Below, piece by piece: positions 16,766 through 25,741 of a DNA stretch of 64,000 nt (position 1 is its first letter; every line of letters begins with the position of its first letter). The translations under genes and the position numbers were made by a program. The notes under the pieces were generated by a model, which worked only from the letters and a program-made list of their open reading frames with translations, searched no databases and was not told the DNA's origin. The stretch spans positions 248,001-312,000 of the forward strand of contig NZ_VFVY01000004.1 in NCBI RefSeq assembly GCF_006442315.1, given 5' to 3'. The stretch is from Mesorhizobium sp. B2-3-4 (GTDB taxonomy: Bacteria; Pseudomonadota; Alphaproteobacteria; Rhizobiales; Rhizobiaceae).

Positions 16766-17455
16766 ATGACCATTCTGCTTTACGACCTCGTCGGGCGTGA
16801 CGAGAGCCGGCCGTTCAGTGCGCATTGCTGGAAGGCGACGATGGCGCTGGCCCATAAGGGGCTCGATATCTCGACCGCGCCGACGCGTTTTCTCGAAGTG
16901 GCGGCCATCGAGGGCGGCGCTTCGAAAACCGTTCCGGTCATTCGCGACGGCGACAAGGTCGTCATCGATTCCTTCGCCATCGCGCTCTATCTCGACGAGG
17001 CCTATCCGGATCGCCCGACGCTGTTTGGCGGCGAAGGCGGCAAGGCGATGGCGCGCTTCATCGAGCGCTGGTCGCAATTGACCATCCACCCTTATGTCAC
17101 CACCGCGGCGCTCGTCGACTTGCACGCCATGCAAGACGAGGAGAACGCTTCGTATTTCCGCCGGAGCCGGGAGCAGCGCTTCGGCAAGCGGCTGGAGGAG
17201 GTCGTCGCCGCGCGCGATGCCGGGCTGGCAAGCTTCCGGGCCGCGCTGGAGCCGCTGCGCTCCATGCTGAGCTACCAGCCGTTCATCGGCGGCGCCTCGC
17301 CGCTGTATGCCGACTATATCGTCTTCGGCGCGCTGCAATGGGCACGCGTTGCCACACCGTACAAATTGCTCGACGACAGCGATGTGGTGACGCAATGGTT
17401 CGCCCGCTGCCTCGACCTGCATGGCGGGCTGGGACGAAAGGTTGCGGCGGCATGA
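16766..17455 (+). CDS. Glutathione S-transferase family protein (LigE/beta-etherase-like)
   Basis: 229 residues. An N-terminal thioredoxin-like domain (residues 1-80) contains the cis-Pro TVPVIRDG and IDSFAIALYLDEAYP, followed by an all-helical C-terminal domain. The opening SRPFSAHCWKATMALAHKG resembles the LigE-type beta-etherases of the GST family, but these are also annotated as general GSTs. It is divergent from dinB-like 16187-16699. Substrate unknown. Confidence 0.88.
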   Translation: MTILLYDLVGRDESRPFSAHCWKATMALAHKGLDISTAPTRFLEVAAIEGGASKTVPVIRDGDKVVIDSFAIALYLDEAYPDRPTLFGGEGGKAMARFIERWSQLTIHPYVTTAALVDLHAMQDEENASYFRRSREQRFGKRLEEVVAARDAGLASFRAALEPLRSMLSYQPFIGGASPLYADYIVFGALQWARVATPYKLLDDSDVVTQWFARCLDLHGGLGRKVAAA

Positions 17456-17525
17456 CGACGCAATCGCCTGCAGCAAGCCAGCGCAGGCGCCGTCGAGCCG
17501 TCGCGAAAATCAGCGGCGCAAAGCC

Positions 17526-17783
17526 TTATTTGGCCGCCTTCTTTGGCTTGCTGGTTTTCGGCTTGTCGGCTTTCGCTGCGGCCTTCTCCGCTTTGGGGGC
17601 GGCTTTGGCCTTGCCGGCAGCGGATGCCTTCTTGGCTGGCTTCTTGCCCGCATCCTCCCGATCGATATCGGCCGCCGCCTGGTGCCAGTGGCGTTCGTGG
17701 TGACCGGCCGGCTGCCCTTCTTCCTGCCATATCTGGTGGGCGCGGTTGCGGATGCGCTCCTGACGATCGTCTGTCATGGTCAT
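17526..17783 (-). CDS. DUF2934 domain protein with Lys/Ala-rich tail
   Basis: 85 residues. Residues 7-34 (ERIRNRAHQIWQEEGQPAGH then HERHWHQA) match the short DUF2934 motif of rhizobial small proteins. The C-terminal half is almost entirely Lys, Ala and Pro, as in histone-like tails. ATG 17783 follows GGAGACA. It converges with the GST gene. Function unknown; nucleic-acid binding through the basic tail is a guess. Confidence 0.75.
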   Translation of the reverse strand: MTMTDDRQERIRNRAHQIWQEEGQPAGHHERHWHQAAADIDREDAGKKPAKKASAAGKAKAAPKAEKAAAKADKPKTSKPKKAAK

Positions 17784-17930
17784 GTTGTCTCCATGCGGGC
17801 CGACTTCAGCGCGGCGCCGACGCAGCGACTATAGCAAGCAAACCGTTGCTTTACAGCCATCTGATCCAGCCTGCCGGCCTATAGTCCGGACACGGAAGCG
17901 TGCGCCGCCCCGGCCCTTCGCCGTCGCTCC

Positions 17931-18002
17931 CAAGTCCTTTTGGGGGTTCAAGTCCTTTTGGGGGTTCAAGTCCTTTCGGGCGTGCAAGTCCTTTGAAAGG
18001 TC
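17931..18002. repeat. Four tandem 18-bp units upstream of ndk
   Basis: Units start at 17931, 17949, 17967 and 17985, each beginning CAAGTCCTTT. The first two are identical (ending TGGGGGTT); the third and fourth have diverged. The gene-free stretch 17784-18170 otherwise holds only the leaders of the DUF2934 gene and ndk. The unit length is a multiple of three, but no coding frame is supported. Confidence 0.85.
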
Positions 18003-18170
18003 CACTGGAACTTCAATCCGCCGAAGGTGGACCGGGCTTTCACCGTTCGTCTCTTGGAAAGCAAGGCAATTGGCTTTCCATCCGCTTCGCGAGCCGCTCC
18101 TCTTGGCAATCAGCCGGGCGGCTTGTATAGAGCCCGCCACTCTCAATTCAAATCCAGACAAGGACGACCC

Positions 18171-18593
18171 ATGGCGCTCGAACGCACCTTCTCCATGATC
18201 AAGCCGGACGCAACGCGGCGCAACCTCACCGGCGCCATCACCAGGATGCTGGAAGAAGCCGGCCTGCGCGTCGTCGCCTCGCGTCGGGTGTGGATGAGCC
18301 GCCGCGAGGCGGAAGGCTTCTACGCCGTCCACAAGGACCGCCCGTTCTTCGGCGAACTGGTCGAGTTCATGTCGTCGGCGCCGACGATCGTCCAGGTGCT
18401 GGAAGGCGAGAACGCCATTGCCAGGAACCGCGAAGTGATGGGCGCCACCAACCCGGCCAACGCGGCCGAAGGCACCATCCGCAAGGTGCACGCGCTGTCG
18501 ATCGGCGAGAACTCGGTGCACGGCTCGGATGCGCCCGAGACCGCCGCGCAGGAGATCAAGTACTGGTTCTCGGACACCGAGATCGTCGGCTGA
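18171..18593 (+). CDS. ndk: Nucleoside diphosphate kinase
   Basis: 140 residues, the normal length. It transfers the gamma phosphate between nucleoside triphosphates and diphosphates in the cytoplasm. It starts [14 protein letters not shown], has the [14 protein letters not shown] nucleotide loop, and the catalytic histidine is in [13 protein letters not shown] 18171 fits the family start; a longer open frame begins in the tandem-repeat region and is rejected. A strong terminator follows 26 bp after the stop. Confidence 0.97.
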   Translation: MALERTFSMIKPDATRRNLTGAITRMLEEAGLRVVASRRVWMSRREAEGFYAVHKDRPFFGELVEFMSSAPTIVQVLEGENAIARNREVMGATNPANAAEGTIRKVHALSIGENSVHGSDAPETAAQEIKYWFSDTEIVG

Positions 18594-18618
18594 GCCGACA
18601 CCGCGAAACTCCATGCGA

Positions 18619-18647
18619 AAGGCCGGCAATTTTGCCGGCCTTTTCTT
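18619..18647 (+). terminator. Rho-independent terminator of ndk
   Basis: GC-rich stem AAAGGCCGGCAA paired with TTGCCGGCC, followed by TTTTCTTT, directly downstream of ndk. Confidence 0.9.
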
Positions 18648-18664
18648 TGGACGCTGGACCGCGA

Positions 18665-19039
18665 TCAGGCCGGAACGAACTGGTAGTCGACCAGGATGCG
18701 GCCCTCGGCGTCGACGGTGAGGACTTCGAGCCCGGTCGCCAGCACGGTGTCGCCATCGGCCGGCAGCATCTCCCAGCGGAAGGTGACGACGTCATGCAAC
18801 AGACGGGCGTTCAAGGCGGCGCGGAAGCGATTGCCGTCGTCGCGGACATTCTTCTCGTGCGACCCGCGTACCCGCTCTTCCAGGGCCTCGTAGCCGCGCA
18901 CGGCGCGTTCGCCGACATAGTGCCGGCCATCGGGCACCCACAGGGCGGTAATCGCCGCGCGGCGACGCTCGCTGTCGGTCTCGTTCCACGCGGCGACATA
19001 GCGGTCGGCCAACGCCTGGGCATCCAAGAACCTGGTCAT
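18665..19039 (-). CDS. SnoaL/NTF2-like protein
   Basis: 124 residues. The pattern ADRYVAAWNETDSERRRAAITALWVPDGRHYVG is the typical opening of SnoaL-like polyketide-cyclase/NTF2 fold proteins (cone-shaped pocket, often small hydrolases or isomerases, or binding proteins). ATG 19039 follows GGAGTGA; the longer frame contains no supported start. It is divergent from an XRE regulator and its promoter carries two copies of an operator-like palindrome, so it is probably the regulator's target. Confidence 0.8.
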   Translation of the reverse strand: MTRFLDAQALADRYVAAWNETDSERRRAAITALWVPDGRHYVGERAVRGYEALEERVRGSHEKNVRDDGNRFRAALNARLLHDVVTFRWEMLPADGDTVLATGLEVLTVDAEGRILVDYQFVPA

Positions 19040-19119
19040 GATCTTCACTCCATCTGGTTTGCGAGCGGCAATGCACCGCCCTTGGGGAGAGAATTCGCAG
19101 CGCGGAGGGCCGAACTCCA

Positions 19120-19134
19120 TGACCTCTCAGGTCA
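19120..19134. promoter_or_regulatory. Operator-like palindrome, copy 1
   Basis: Perfect dyad TGACCT-N3-AGGTCA located 81 bp before the SnoaL-like start (minus strand) and 78 bp before the XRE regulator start. An identical dyad with a different spacer lies 43 bp away (centre to centre), about four helical turns. Confidence 0.75.
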
Positions 19135-19162
19135 AAAAGCGACCGCCGGATCACGCGGAATT

Positions 19163-19177
19163 TGACCTTGCAGGTCA
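19163..19177. promoter_or_regulatory. Operator-like palindrome, copy 2
   Basis: Second perfect TGACCT-N3-AGGTCA dyad, 35 bp before the XRE regulator start. Position suggests repression of the regulator's own promoter. Confidence 0.75.
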
Positions 19178-19211
19178 TTGAACCAGAACGAGCGCGCGCT
19201 AAGGTCCGGCC

Positions 19212-20015
19212 ATGACACTGCACCAGACCCCGTTTGGCGTCTTGCTTCGGCGATGGCGCGAGCAGCGCCGGATGACGCAGACCGATCTCGCCCTGGCGGC
19301 GGACAGCTCAACCAGGCATCTCTCCTATCTGGAGACCGGGCGCGCGCGGCCGAGCCGCGAGATGATCGTGCGCCTGGCCGAATGCCTTACGGTGCCTCTG
19401 CGCGATCAGAACACGCTGCTGCTTGCCGCCGGCTTCGCGCCCGCCTTCCAGGAGCGCTCGCTAGCCGAGCTGGAGGCGGCACGCAAAGCGATCGACAACG
19501 TGCTGCAAGCGCACAGGCCCTACCCGGCTTTCGCGGTCGACCGCCATTGGAACGTGGTGCTGTCGAATTCGGCGCTGCCGCAGCTCTATGAAGGATGTTC
19601 CGCCGAACTGATGCGCAGCCCGGTCAATTCGGTGCGGCTCATCCTGCATCCGGCCGGTATGGGCCCACGCATCCTGAACTTCGCCGCCTGGCGCGCGCAT
19701 ACGGTGCATGTTCTGCGCCAGCAGATCGAGGCCCGGGCCGATCCGATCATCCAGGGCCTGCTCGCCGAAGTGGCGGCCTATCCCGTGCCGCCTGGCTCGG
19801 ATGGGGCGGAGGGGCTGGAAGCGGCGCAGCGGCTGGCGACACCGCTGCGCATCGCAACACGGCTCGGTACCGTGTCCTTCCTCAACACCACGACTGTTTT
19901 CGGCACGCCCAATGACGTGACCCTGGCGGAGCTTGCCCTGGAAATGCTGTTTCCGGCCGACGACCAGACCATCGAGATCGTCAAGACCATGGTCAGGGAA
20001 ACCGCCACGGCGTGA
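19212..20015 (+). CDS. XRE-family regulator with MmyB-like ligand-binding domain
   Basis: 267 residues. The N-terminal helix-turn-helix (about 8-65) contains RRMTQTDLALAADSSTRHLSYLETGRARPS. The remaining 190 residues match the MmyB/MltR-type ligand-binding domain seen in many actinobacterial and proteobacterial regulators (FAVDRHWNVVLSNSAL, HPAGMGPRILNFAAW). Such regulators control adjacent oxidoreductase or SnoaL-like genes. It is divergent from the SnoaL-like gene with two matching palindromes between them. Confidence 0.92.
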   Translation: MTLHQTPFGVLLRRWREQRRMTQTDLALAADSSTRHLSYLETGRARPSREMIVRLAECLTVPLRDQNTLLLAAGFAPAFQERSLAELEAARKAIDNVLQAHRPYPAFAVDRHWNVVLSNSALPQLYEGCSAELMRSPVNSVRLILHPAGMGPRILNFAAWRAHTVHVLRQQIEARADPIIQGLLAEVAAYPVPPGSDGAEGLEAAQRLATPLRIATRLGTVSFLNTTTVFGTPNDVTLAELALEMLFPADDQTIEIVKTMVRETATA

Positions 20016-20029
20016 TGTCGGCCCGGCAG

Positions 20030-20797
20030 TCAGCTCGCCGCGCTGAAGCGCAGGATTTCGTGTCCGTCCTTGTCCGAGATGGTCAGCTTGCCGGCATCGA
20101 TGCTGTATGTCGCCGCCTTGGCAAGCGCGTCGAACAGCGCCTTTTCCTCGGTCATCACCTCGGGCGCGCAGGCTTTGTAGGTCGAGCCGATATTGCTGAC
20201 GGAAATTGTCCGGTCATCGACCCTGGCGGTGGCGAAGTACACGTTGCAAGGGCCGTTGCCGCCAGCCTTGCCCGACTTGCCGATCCTGAACGTGGCTTGC
20301 GGCTCGCGTATCTCGCCGACGCCGTCGATATAGTCGACGAGCCAGCTCTGGCCGAGCATCGAAGCCTTCGCCGGGGCATCGTCGGACGCCGCCATCTTGA
20401 GCATGATGGTCTGCGGCGCGTCGGTCAGCGGATCGAGCTGATGACGCACATCGGAGATGAACATCAGCCTGTCGTCGACGGTGATGCGGGCCTGCAGCGC
20501 ATAGGTCATGCCCGGCCGGATGACCGAAGGATCGAATTTTATCTCGAAGCTGATGGGTACCTGGCCCGCCGGCTTGACCTTCTGTTCGCCGATGATCCTG
20601 GCGGGCGCGTCGGACAGCGAGACGTCGGCAAGCTCGACGGAGAGCACGGCGCTGGGCGGCAAGGCGATGCGCTCGCGATAGATCACTTCGCCCCTCACCG
20701 ACTTTTGCGCGGCCACGGAGAGCTCCGGCACCGCCAGTATGCCGACGACCAAAGGCACGAAGCCGAAGACGAAGAACTCGGCGATCCTGTCGAACAT
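20030..20797 (-). CDS. Exported YbaY-type and META (HslJ-like) domain protein
   Basis: 255 residues. An N-terminal hydrophobic segment (FVFGFVPLVVGILAVPELSV) acts as signal or anchor; no lipobox Cys is seen. The next part (VRGEVIYRERIALPPSAVLSVEL to about residue 125) matches the YbaY/YscW lipoprotein domain, and the last 110 residues match a META/HslJ domain with WLVDYIDG near the start. Proteins with this pairing sit in the periplasm or envelope and are linked to envelope stress; the molecular role is unknown. It converges with the XRE gene, 14 bp apart. Confidence 0.8.
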   Translation of the reverse strand: MFDRIAEFFVFGFVPLVVGILAVPELSVAAQKSVRGEVIYRERIALPPSAVLSVELADVSLSDAPARIIGEQKVKPAGQVPISFEIKFDPSVIRPGMTYALQARITVDDRLMFISDVRHQLDPLTDAPQTIMLKMAASDDAPAKASMLGQSWLVDYIDGVGEIREPQATFRIGKSGKAGGNGPCNVYFATARVDDRTISVSNIGSTYKACAPEVMTEEKALFDALAKAATYSIDAGKLTISDKDGHEILRFSAAS

Positions 20798-20876
20798 GAC
20801 CGTTCTCCCTTGCCCAAATCAGTCACGTGATGAATTGGCAGAAGGATTGCGGTCGTTCCGTGACGCCTTGTCGGTA

Positions 20877-21356
20877 TTATTCGGACGGCCGCTGCCAACG
20901 CCGGGCCGCCTGGGCGTCGGCTTCCTTGGTTTCGACCCAGCCACCTTCGGAGCCGTCCGCGCGATGCTCCTTCTTCCAGAAGGGCGCACGTGACTTGAGG
21001 TAGTCCATCAGGAAATTGGCCGCCTCGAACGCCGCCTGGCGATGCGCCGAAGCAGCCACCACCAGCACGATGTTCTCGCCCGGCGCGATCGTGCCATGGC
21101 GGTGGATGACGGTGAGCCCCTGCAGCGGCCAGCGACCGGCCGCTTCGGCGGCGATACGGCCGATCTCGGCCTCCGCCATGCCGGGATAATGCTCGAGCTC
21201 GAGTGCCGAGAGCGCGCCCTGCTCGTCGCGGCAAAGACCGCAGAAGGTGACCACCGCGCCGATGTCCGCACGGCCCTGCGTCAGTCGGGCGATCTCGGCG
21301 GCGACATCGAAATCCTGGCGCTGGATGCGCACGGTCGGCACCGGGACGGCCGACAT
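20877..21356 (-). CDS. moaE: Molybdopterin synthase catalytic subunit
   Basis: 159 residues. MoaE pairs with MoaD to add the dithiolene sulfurs to precursor Z. Visible hallmarks are GAVVTFCGLCRD near residue 33, the ELEHYPGMAE strand, VIHRHGTIAPGENIV and the catalytic-lysine region APFWKKE. It lies 4 bp downstream of moaD on the same strand, and both follow pgsA. The product serves molybdoenzymes such as the oxidoreductase at 8222-10342. Confidence 0.96.
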   Translation of the reverse strand: MSAVPVPTVRIQRQDFDVAAEIARLTQGRADIGAVVTFCGLCRDEQGALSALELEHYPGMAEAEIGRIAAEAAGRWPLQGLTVIHRHGTIAPGENIVLVVAASAHRQAAFEAANFLMDYLKSRAPFWKKEHRADGSEGGWVETKEADAQAARRWQRPSE

Positions 21357-21360
21357 GCGT

Positions 21361-21618
21361 TCAGCCCCCGGTCATCGGCGGGAAAAGCGCGATCTCGCGC
21401 GCGCCCGATATCTTCTCGCGGTGATCGACATGTTCCTGGTTGATGGCGACGCGGATCACGTCGGGATATTGCAGCGCATGCTCATAGCCCTCGCCGCGCG
21501 ACCGCAGCCAGCGCAAGAGGTCGGCGACCGTCTCGATGCCGGCGGGCAGGTCGACGTCTTCCTCAGGCATGCCGATTCGTTCGCGAACCCAGGCGAAATA
21601 GATGAGACGGGTCGTCAT
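21361..21618 (-). CDS. moaD: Molybdopterin synthase sulfur carrier subunit
   Basis: 85 residues, ubiquitin-like fold, ending in the required Gly-Gly (FPPMTGG) that is thiocarboxylated. ATG 21618 (MTTRLIYFAWVRERIG) is one base after the pgsA stop and starts at the family N-terminus. The longer frame to 21663 lies inside pgsA and is rejected. It forms a heterotetramer with the downstream MoaE. Confidence 0.95.
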   Translation of the reverse strand: MTTRLIYFAWVRERIGMPEEDVDLPAGIETVADLLRWLRSRGEGYEHALQYPDVIRVAINQEHVDHREKISGAREIALFPPMTGG

Positions 21619-21619
21619 C

Positions 21620-22216
21620 TCATTCGTCCATGATGTGCTTGAGGCCGGCACGGAAATAATCATAGCCGGTGTAGAGCGTCACCAGCGCCGCGATCCACAG
21701 CAACACCAGCCCGGTCTGCGTGGTCAGCGGGAAGATCTTGTCGCCGGCAGGACCCGCCAGCAGGAAGGCGATGGCGACCATCTGGATGGTGGTCTTCCAC
21801 TTGGCGAGCTGCGTCACCGGCACCGAGACCTTGAGCGCCGCCAGATATTCGCGCAGGCCCGAGACCAGGATCTCACGGCACAGGATGATGATCGCCGCCC
21901 ACAGCGACCAGCCGGCAATGCCGGCATGACGATCGGTATCGGCAGCCAGGAGCAGAAGACATGTCGCGACCAGCAGCTTGTCGGCGATGGGATCCAGCAT
22001 CTTGCCGATGTTGGAGGTCTGCTGCCAGGCGCGCGCGAAATAGCCGTCGAAATAGTCGGTGATCGATGCCAGCAGGAAAATGACCAGCGCCGACCAGCGG
22101 GCGAAGTCGCTCGACTTCAGATGGCCCTCGAGAAAAAAGCACAGCACCACCAGCGGCACCGCGATGATGCGGGCATAGGTGAGGATGTTGGGCAAGTTGA
22201 ACGCGCGCTGGGCCAT
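21620..22216 (-). CDS. pgsA: CDP-diacylglycerol-glycerol-3-phosphate 3-phosphatidyltransferase
   Basis: 198 residues, membrane protein with several hydrophobic helices. The CDP-alcohol phosphotransferase motif is D-x2-DG-x2-AR-x8-G-x3-D-x3-D, seen as DYFDGYFAR followed by GKMLDPIADK. It makes phosphatidylglycerol phosphate in the inner membrane. ATG 22216 (MAQRAFNLPNILTYARI) matches the usual start; a TTG 11 codons earlier is possible. It is first in the pgsA-moaD-moaE operon, an order common in rhizobia. Confidence 0.94.
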   Translation of the reverse strand: MAQRAFNLPNILTYARIIAVPLVVLCFFLEGHLKSSDFARWSALVIFLLASITDYFDGYFARAWQQTSNIGKMLDPIADKLLVATCLLLLAADTDRHAGIAGWSLWAAIIILCREILVSGLREYLAALKVSVPVTQLAKWKTTIQMVAIAFLLAGPAGDKIFPLTTQTGLVLLWIAALVTLYTGYDYFRAGLKHIMDE

Positions 22217-22381
22217 GTCTTCTGGGACTCTTTCTGCCTGCGTACTCAAATCAGAAGCGAATGTGGGCGGTCAACAGGCCAAAATCGATTGGCCAGCCGA
22301 AAATAGCGGAAAACCTTCGCATGCCTGGTGCCAAAACCGCAGTTATCTTCAGGAGGTAGACCGCATGAACGCTTGGACAAC

Positions 22382-22454
22382 ATGCGTGGTGTCTCATGCA
22401 AGACATTTTCCCTAAACCGCCTGCGCTTCGGGCGGGATGCGTGGTGTCTCATGC
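22382..22454. repeat. Exact 18-bp direct repeat between pgsA and uvrC
   Basis: ATGCGTGGTGTCTCATGC occurs at 22382-22399 and again at 22437-22454, 55 bp apart. Between the copies is a small hairpin (CCGCC and GGCGG). The region 22217-22497 has no convincing gene, and a minus-strand frame through the repeats looks like noise. Confidence 0.8.
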
Positions 22455-22497
22455 CTATCGCTATCTCGACACCGCGTGCACTTTTGGGCGACATGCA

Positions 22498-24567
22498 TCA
22501 GCTCTCGTGGAAGTGATTGTAGACCAGTTTCGCCACCTGTTCGGAAATGCCGTCGACTTTCCTCAAATCCTCGACCGCGGCGCGGCTGACCGCCTTGGCC
22601 GTGCCGAATGCCAGCAGCAGCGCGCGCTTGCGGCCGGGCCCGATGCCGGCGATTTCGTCGAACGGGCTCTTGACCATCTCCTTCTTGCGGCGGGCTCGGT
22701 GCGAACCGATGGCGAAGCGATGGACCTCGTCGCGCAGCCTCTGGACGAAATAGAGCACGGGATCACGCACCGGCAGCGAAAACGAATCCCTGCCCTTGAC
22801 GAAGAAGCGCTCGCGGCCGGCATCACGGTCCTGGCCCTTGGCGATGCCGATGGCCACGACGCGATCCTCGACGCCGAGATCGGAAAGCATCTTGCGCACC
22901 GCCGTCATCTGGCCCTGCCCGCCGTCGATCAGGATGACGTCGGGCCAGGCCGGGAAGCTGCCGGAGATGTCCTCCTCGATATCGTCACCGGCGCCTTCCG
23001 GGGCCGCGTCGCCGTCCGCGGCAACATCGCCATGTTCCCTGAGCAATCGTGAAAAGCGCCGCTCCATCACTTCGCGCATCATGCCGAAATCGTCGCCGGG
23101 CGTGATCTCCGTCGAGCGGATGTTGAATTTCCGGTACTGGTTTTTCACGAAACCTTCCGGCCCCGCGACGACCATGGCACCCACCGCGCTGGTGCCCATT
23201 ATGTGCGAGTTGTCGTAGACTTCGATGCGCACCGGCGGCCTGGCCAGGCCGAAGGTCTCGGCGAAACCGGCAAGCAGCCGGGCTTGCGTCGAGGTTTCCG
23301 CCAGCCGGCGGCCAAGCGCCTCGCGCGCGTTCTGCAAGGCGTTGTCGGTCAGGTCCTTCTTCTCGCCGCGCTGCGGTACCGAGATGGCGACCTTGCGGCC
23401 GGCACGGGTGGAGAGCGCCTCCCCCAGCAGTTCCTGATCCTCGACGGCATGCGAGAGCAGGATGGCGCGCGGCGTCGGCTTGTCGTCATAGAACTGCGCC
23501 AGGAAGGAGCCAAGCACTTCCGATCCCTCCAGCGCCGGGTCGGCCTTGGGGAAATAAGCGCGGTTGCCCCAGTTCTGGCCGGTGCGGAAGAAGAACACCT
23601 GGATGCAGACCTGGCCGCCCTCCTGATGGATGGCAAAGACATCGGCCTCGTCGACGGTCTGCGGGTTGATGCCTTGATGGCTCTGCACGTGCGAGAGCGC
23701 CGCGAGCCGGTCGCGATAGATGGCGGCACGTTCGAAATCGAGATCTTGCGAGGCCTGCTGCATGGCTGCCGAAATCTCGGTCTTCACCTTCTGGCTGCGG
23801 CCCGAGAGGAAATCCTTGGCCTCATCGACCAGTTCGGCATAGCCCTCATGCGAGATTTCGCCGGTGCACGGGCCGGCGCAGCGCTTGATCTGATAGAGCA
23901 GGCATGGCCGCGTGCGATTCTCGTAGAAGGAATTGGTGCAGCTTCTGAGCAGGAAGGCGCGCTGCAGCGAATTGATGGTGCGGCCCACCGCGCCGGCCGA
24001 GGCGAAGGGACCGAAATAGTCGCCTTTGCGCGAGCGTGCCCCGCGATGCTTGTAGATGCCGGGCGAGACATGGTCGCCGGTCAGAAGAATATAGGGGAAC
24101 GACTTGTCGTCCCGCATCAGCACGTTGAACCGCGGCCGCAAGCGCTTGATGAGATTGGCTTCGAGAAGCAGCGCCTCGATCTCGGTGCGCGTGACGACGA
24201 ACTCCATCGTCGCGGTCTCGCGCACCATGCGGCCAATGCGGTTGGTATGAAAGCGCCCTTGCGCGTAGTTGGTGACCCGTTTCTTCAGACTGCGCGCCTT
24301 GCCGACATAAAGCACGTCGCCAGCGGCGTTCATCATCCGGTAGACACCGGGCGCATTGGGCAGCCGCTTGACCAGGGTCTGGATCACTTCAGCGCCGACC
24401 TGGCCGTCGGCGTCGCCGGCATGCGGCGTCCAGTCGATCGCCGTGAAGGCAACCTCGGGACCTGCCGGCTCGACGATCTCCTCAAGCGCTTCGTCCTCGA
24501 GGTCGATTTCAGGAGGAAGATCATCGGCGCCGCCGCGCGCCTTGCTTTTGTGATCCAAGGGACTCAT
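22498..24567 (-). CDS. uvrC: Excinuclease ABC subunit C
   Basis: 689 residues. UvrC makes the dual incisions around bulky DNA lesions with UvrA and UvrB. Domains in order: GIY-YIG nuclease ([10 protein letters not shown] to [12 protein letters not shown], about 70-150), UVR domain (about 265-300, [14 protein letters not shown]), the RNase H-like UvrC domain ([17 protein letters not shown] and LIDGGQGQ), and C-terminal helix-hairpin-helix repeats ([13 protein letters not shown]). ATG 24567 overlaps the upstream stop by ATGA. About 60 acidic N-terminal residues precede the nuclease. Confidence 0.96.
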   Translation of the reverse strand: MSPLDHKSKARGGADDLPPEIDLEDEALEEIVEPAGPEVAFTAIDWTPHAGDADGQVGAEVIQTLVKRLPNAPGVYRMMNAAGDVLYVGKARSLKKRVTNYAQGRFHTNRIGRMVRETATMEFVVTRTEIEALLLEANLIKRLRPRFNVLMRDDKSFPYILLTGDHVSPGIYKHRGARSRKGDYFGPFASAGAVGRTINSLQRAFLLRSCTNSFYENRTRPCLLYQIKRCAGPCTGEISHEGYAELVDEAKDFLSGRSQKVKTEISAAMQQASQDLDFERAAIYRDRLAALSHVQSHQGINPQTVDEADVFAIHQEGGQVCIQVFFFRTGQNWGNRAYFPKADPALEGSEVLGSFLAQFYDDKPTPRAILLSHAVEDQELLGEALSTRAGRKVAISVPQRGEKKDLTDNALQNAREALGRRLAETSTQARLLAGFAETFGLARPPVRIEVYDNSHIMGTSAVGAMVVAGPEGFVKNQYRKFNIRSTEITPGDDFGMMREVMERRFSRLLREHGDVAADGDAAPEGAGDDIEEDISGSFPAWPDVILIDGGQGQMTAVRKMLSDLGVEDRVVAIGIAKGQDRDAGRERFFVKGRDSFSLPVRDPVLYFVQRLRDEVHRFAIGSHRARRKKEMVKSPFDEIAGIGPGRKRALLLAFGTAKAVSRAAVEDLRKVDGISEQVAKLVYNHFHES

Positions 24568-25328
24568 TCCGCCATGCCTGTCACATCGGGCGTCTGCCAC
24601 GCAAGATGCTGGCCGCCATCGAGCGCGATCATCTGGCCAGTAACCGAGCGCGCCTGCCAGAGATAGCGGATCGTCGCGCCGAATTCCGGCAATTCCGGGC
24701 CGCGTTTCAGGATCAGGCCGGCGACCTGCGCGTCAAAATCGGAATCATCCTGGCGAACGTTCTTAAGCGTCGGCCCCGGACCGATGGCATTGACGCGGAT
24801 GCGGGGGCCGAGCGCCTGCGCCAGCATCTCAGTCTGCGTCCACAAAGCCGATTTGGACAGCGCATAGGAGAAATAGCGCGGCGTCGGCCGCCAGACGCGC
24901 TGGTCAATGATGTTGACGATCAGCCCCTCCTGCGCTTCCGGCAGAGAGCGGGCGAAGGCTTGAGCCAGAAGCGCCGGGGTTTTCACATGAATGGCGAAAT
25001 GGCGATCCCAGGCATGCCAGTCGAAATCCTCCACGGAATCGTCGACGAACAGCGAGGCATTGTTGACCAGCAGCGAGATTGGGCCGAGCGCGGCTTCCGC
25101 CCGGCCGACCAGGTCGCCGACGGCATCCATGTCGGTCAGATCAGCCGCCACCACGACGGCGCGGCCGCCCGACAGGTTGATTCCCGTGGCCAACGCATCC
25201 GCCTCATCGTGGGAACGATTGGAGTGGATGGCGACCGCAAAACCATGTCTGGCGAGGTCCTCGACGATCGCCTTGCCGATCCGTTTCGCTCCGCCGGTCA
25301 CCAGCGCCACGGGAGTGGCTTTGCTCAT
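24564..25328 (-). CDS. Short-chain dehydrogenase/reductase (FolM/pteridine-reductase-like)
   Basis: 254 residues. NADP-binding [10 protein letters not shown] (11-20) with an Arg in the glycine-rich loop, LLVNNASLF, and a catalytic YALSKSAL motif. The TGG-x-RIG loop and overall pattern resemble pteridine reductases and the alternative dihydrofolate reductase FolM. It is immediately upstream of uvrC with an ATGA overlap, a pairing seen in related genomes. Substrate not determined from sequence. Confidence 0.85.
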   Translation of the reverse strand: MSKATPVALVTGGAKRIGKAIVEDLARHGFAVAIHSNRSHDEADALATGINLSGGRAVVVAADLTDMDAVGDLVGRAEAALGPISLLVNNASLFVDDSVEDFDWHAWDRHFAIHVKTPALLAQAFARSLPEAQEGLIVNIIDQRVWRPTPRYFSYALSKSALWTQTEMLAQALGPRIRVNAIGPGPTLKNVRQDDSDFDAQVAGLILKRGPELPEFGATIRYLWQARSVTGQMIALDGGQHLAWQTPDVTGMAE

Positions 25329-25741
25329 CTGTTGTCAATCCTCAATTTCGGGCCGAAAACGCGACGCCGACGAAATATGGCCCGGCATATGTTAAATGGC
25401 CTTCGCACCTGGGGCAGCATTGTGGCGAAGTGCCCGTCCGGCATACCGACTCGTCATGAACTGGTGAACCGGCAAGGCGCAATATAGGACGCTGGACTCC
25501 TTGCACCAAGCGGTGTGCAGCGCAGCATGGATTTACTGCTGACATTTCGCTGTTGCGAAGATGCAACGTCAAGGTTCCGCCTCATTCGCGCCGGGGAATG
25601 ACCCAAGTTCAGGTTCGCTTCAGCCGCATTTCGACACGACATTTGGAACCGACGAACGCCAGATCCGTTTCACCCCCCGGACGGGTTGATGGCGATCGTG
25701 AGAAACAAGCCTGTGTCCTGTGGCTTAAGGAGTAAAGAACA
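25329..25741. other. Intergenic region with porin leader
   Basis: A 413-bp gene-free stretch between the divergent short-chain dehydrogenase and porin genes. It ends with a good ribosome binding site (AAGGAG at 25727-25732). No convincing promoter hexamers, repeats or small genes were seen. Confidence 0.6.

Noticed and set aside
22216..22249. TTG start of pgsA 11 codons upstream
   Set aside because: No ribosome binding site, and ATG 22216 begins at the conserved N-terminus.
22246..22494. Possible small gene through the 18-bp direct repeats
   Set aside because: Short, no ribosome binding site, repeated residues only reflect the DNA repeat.
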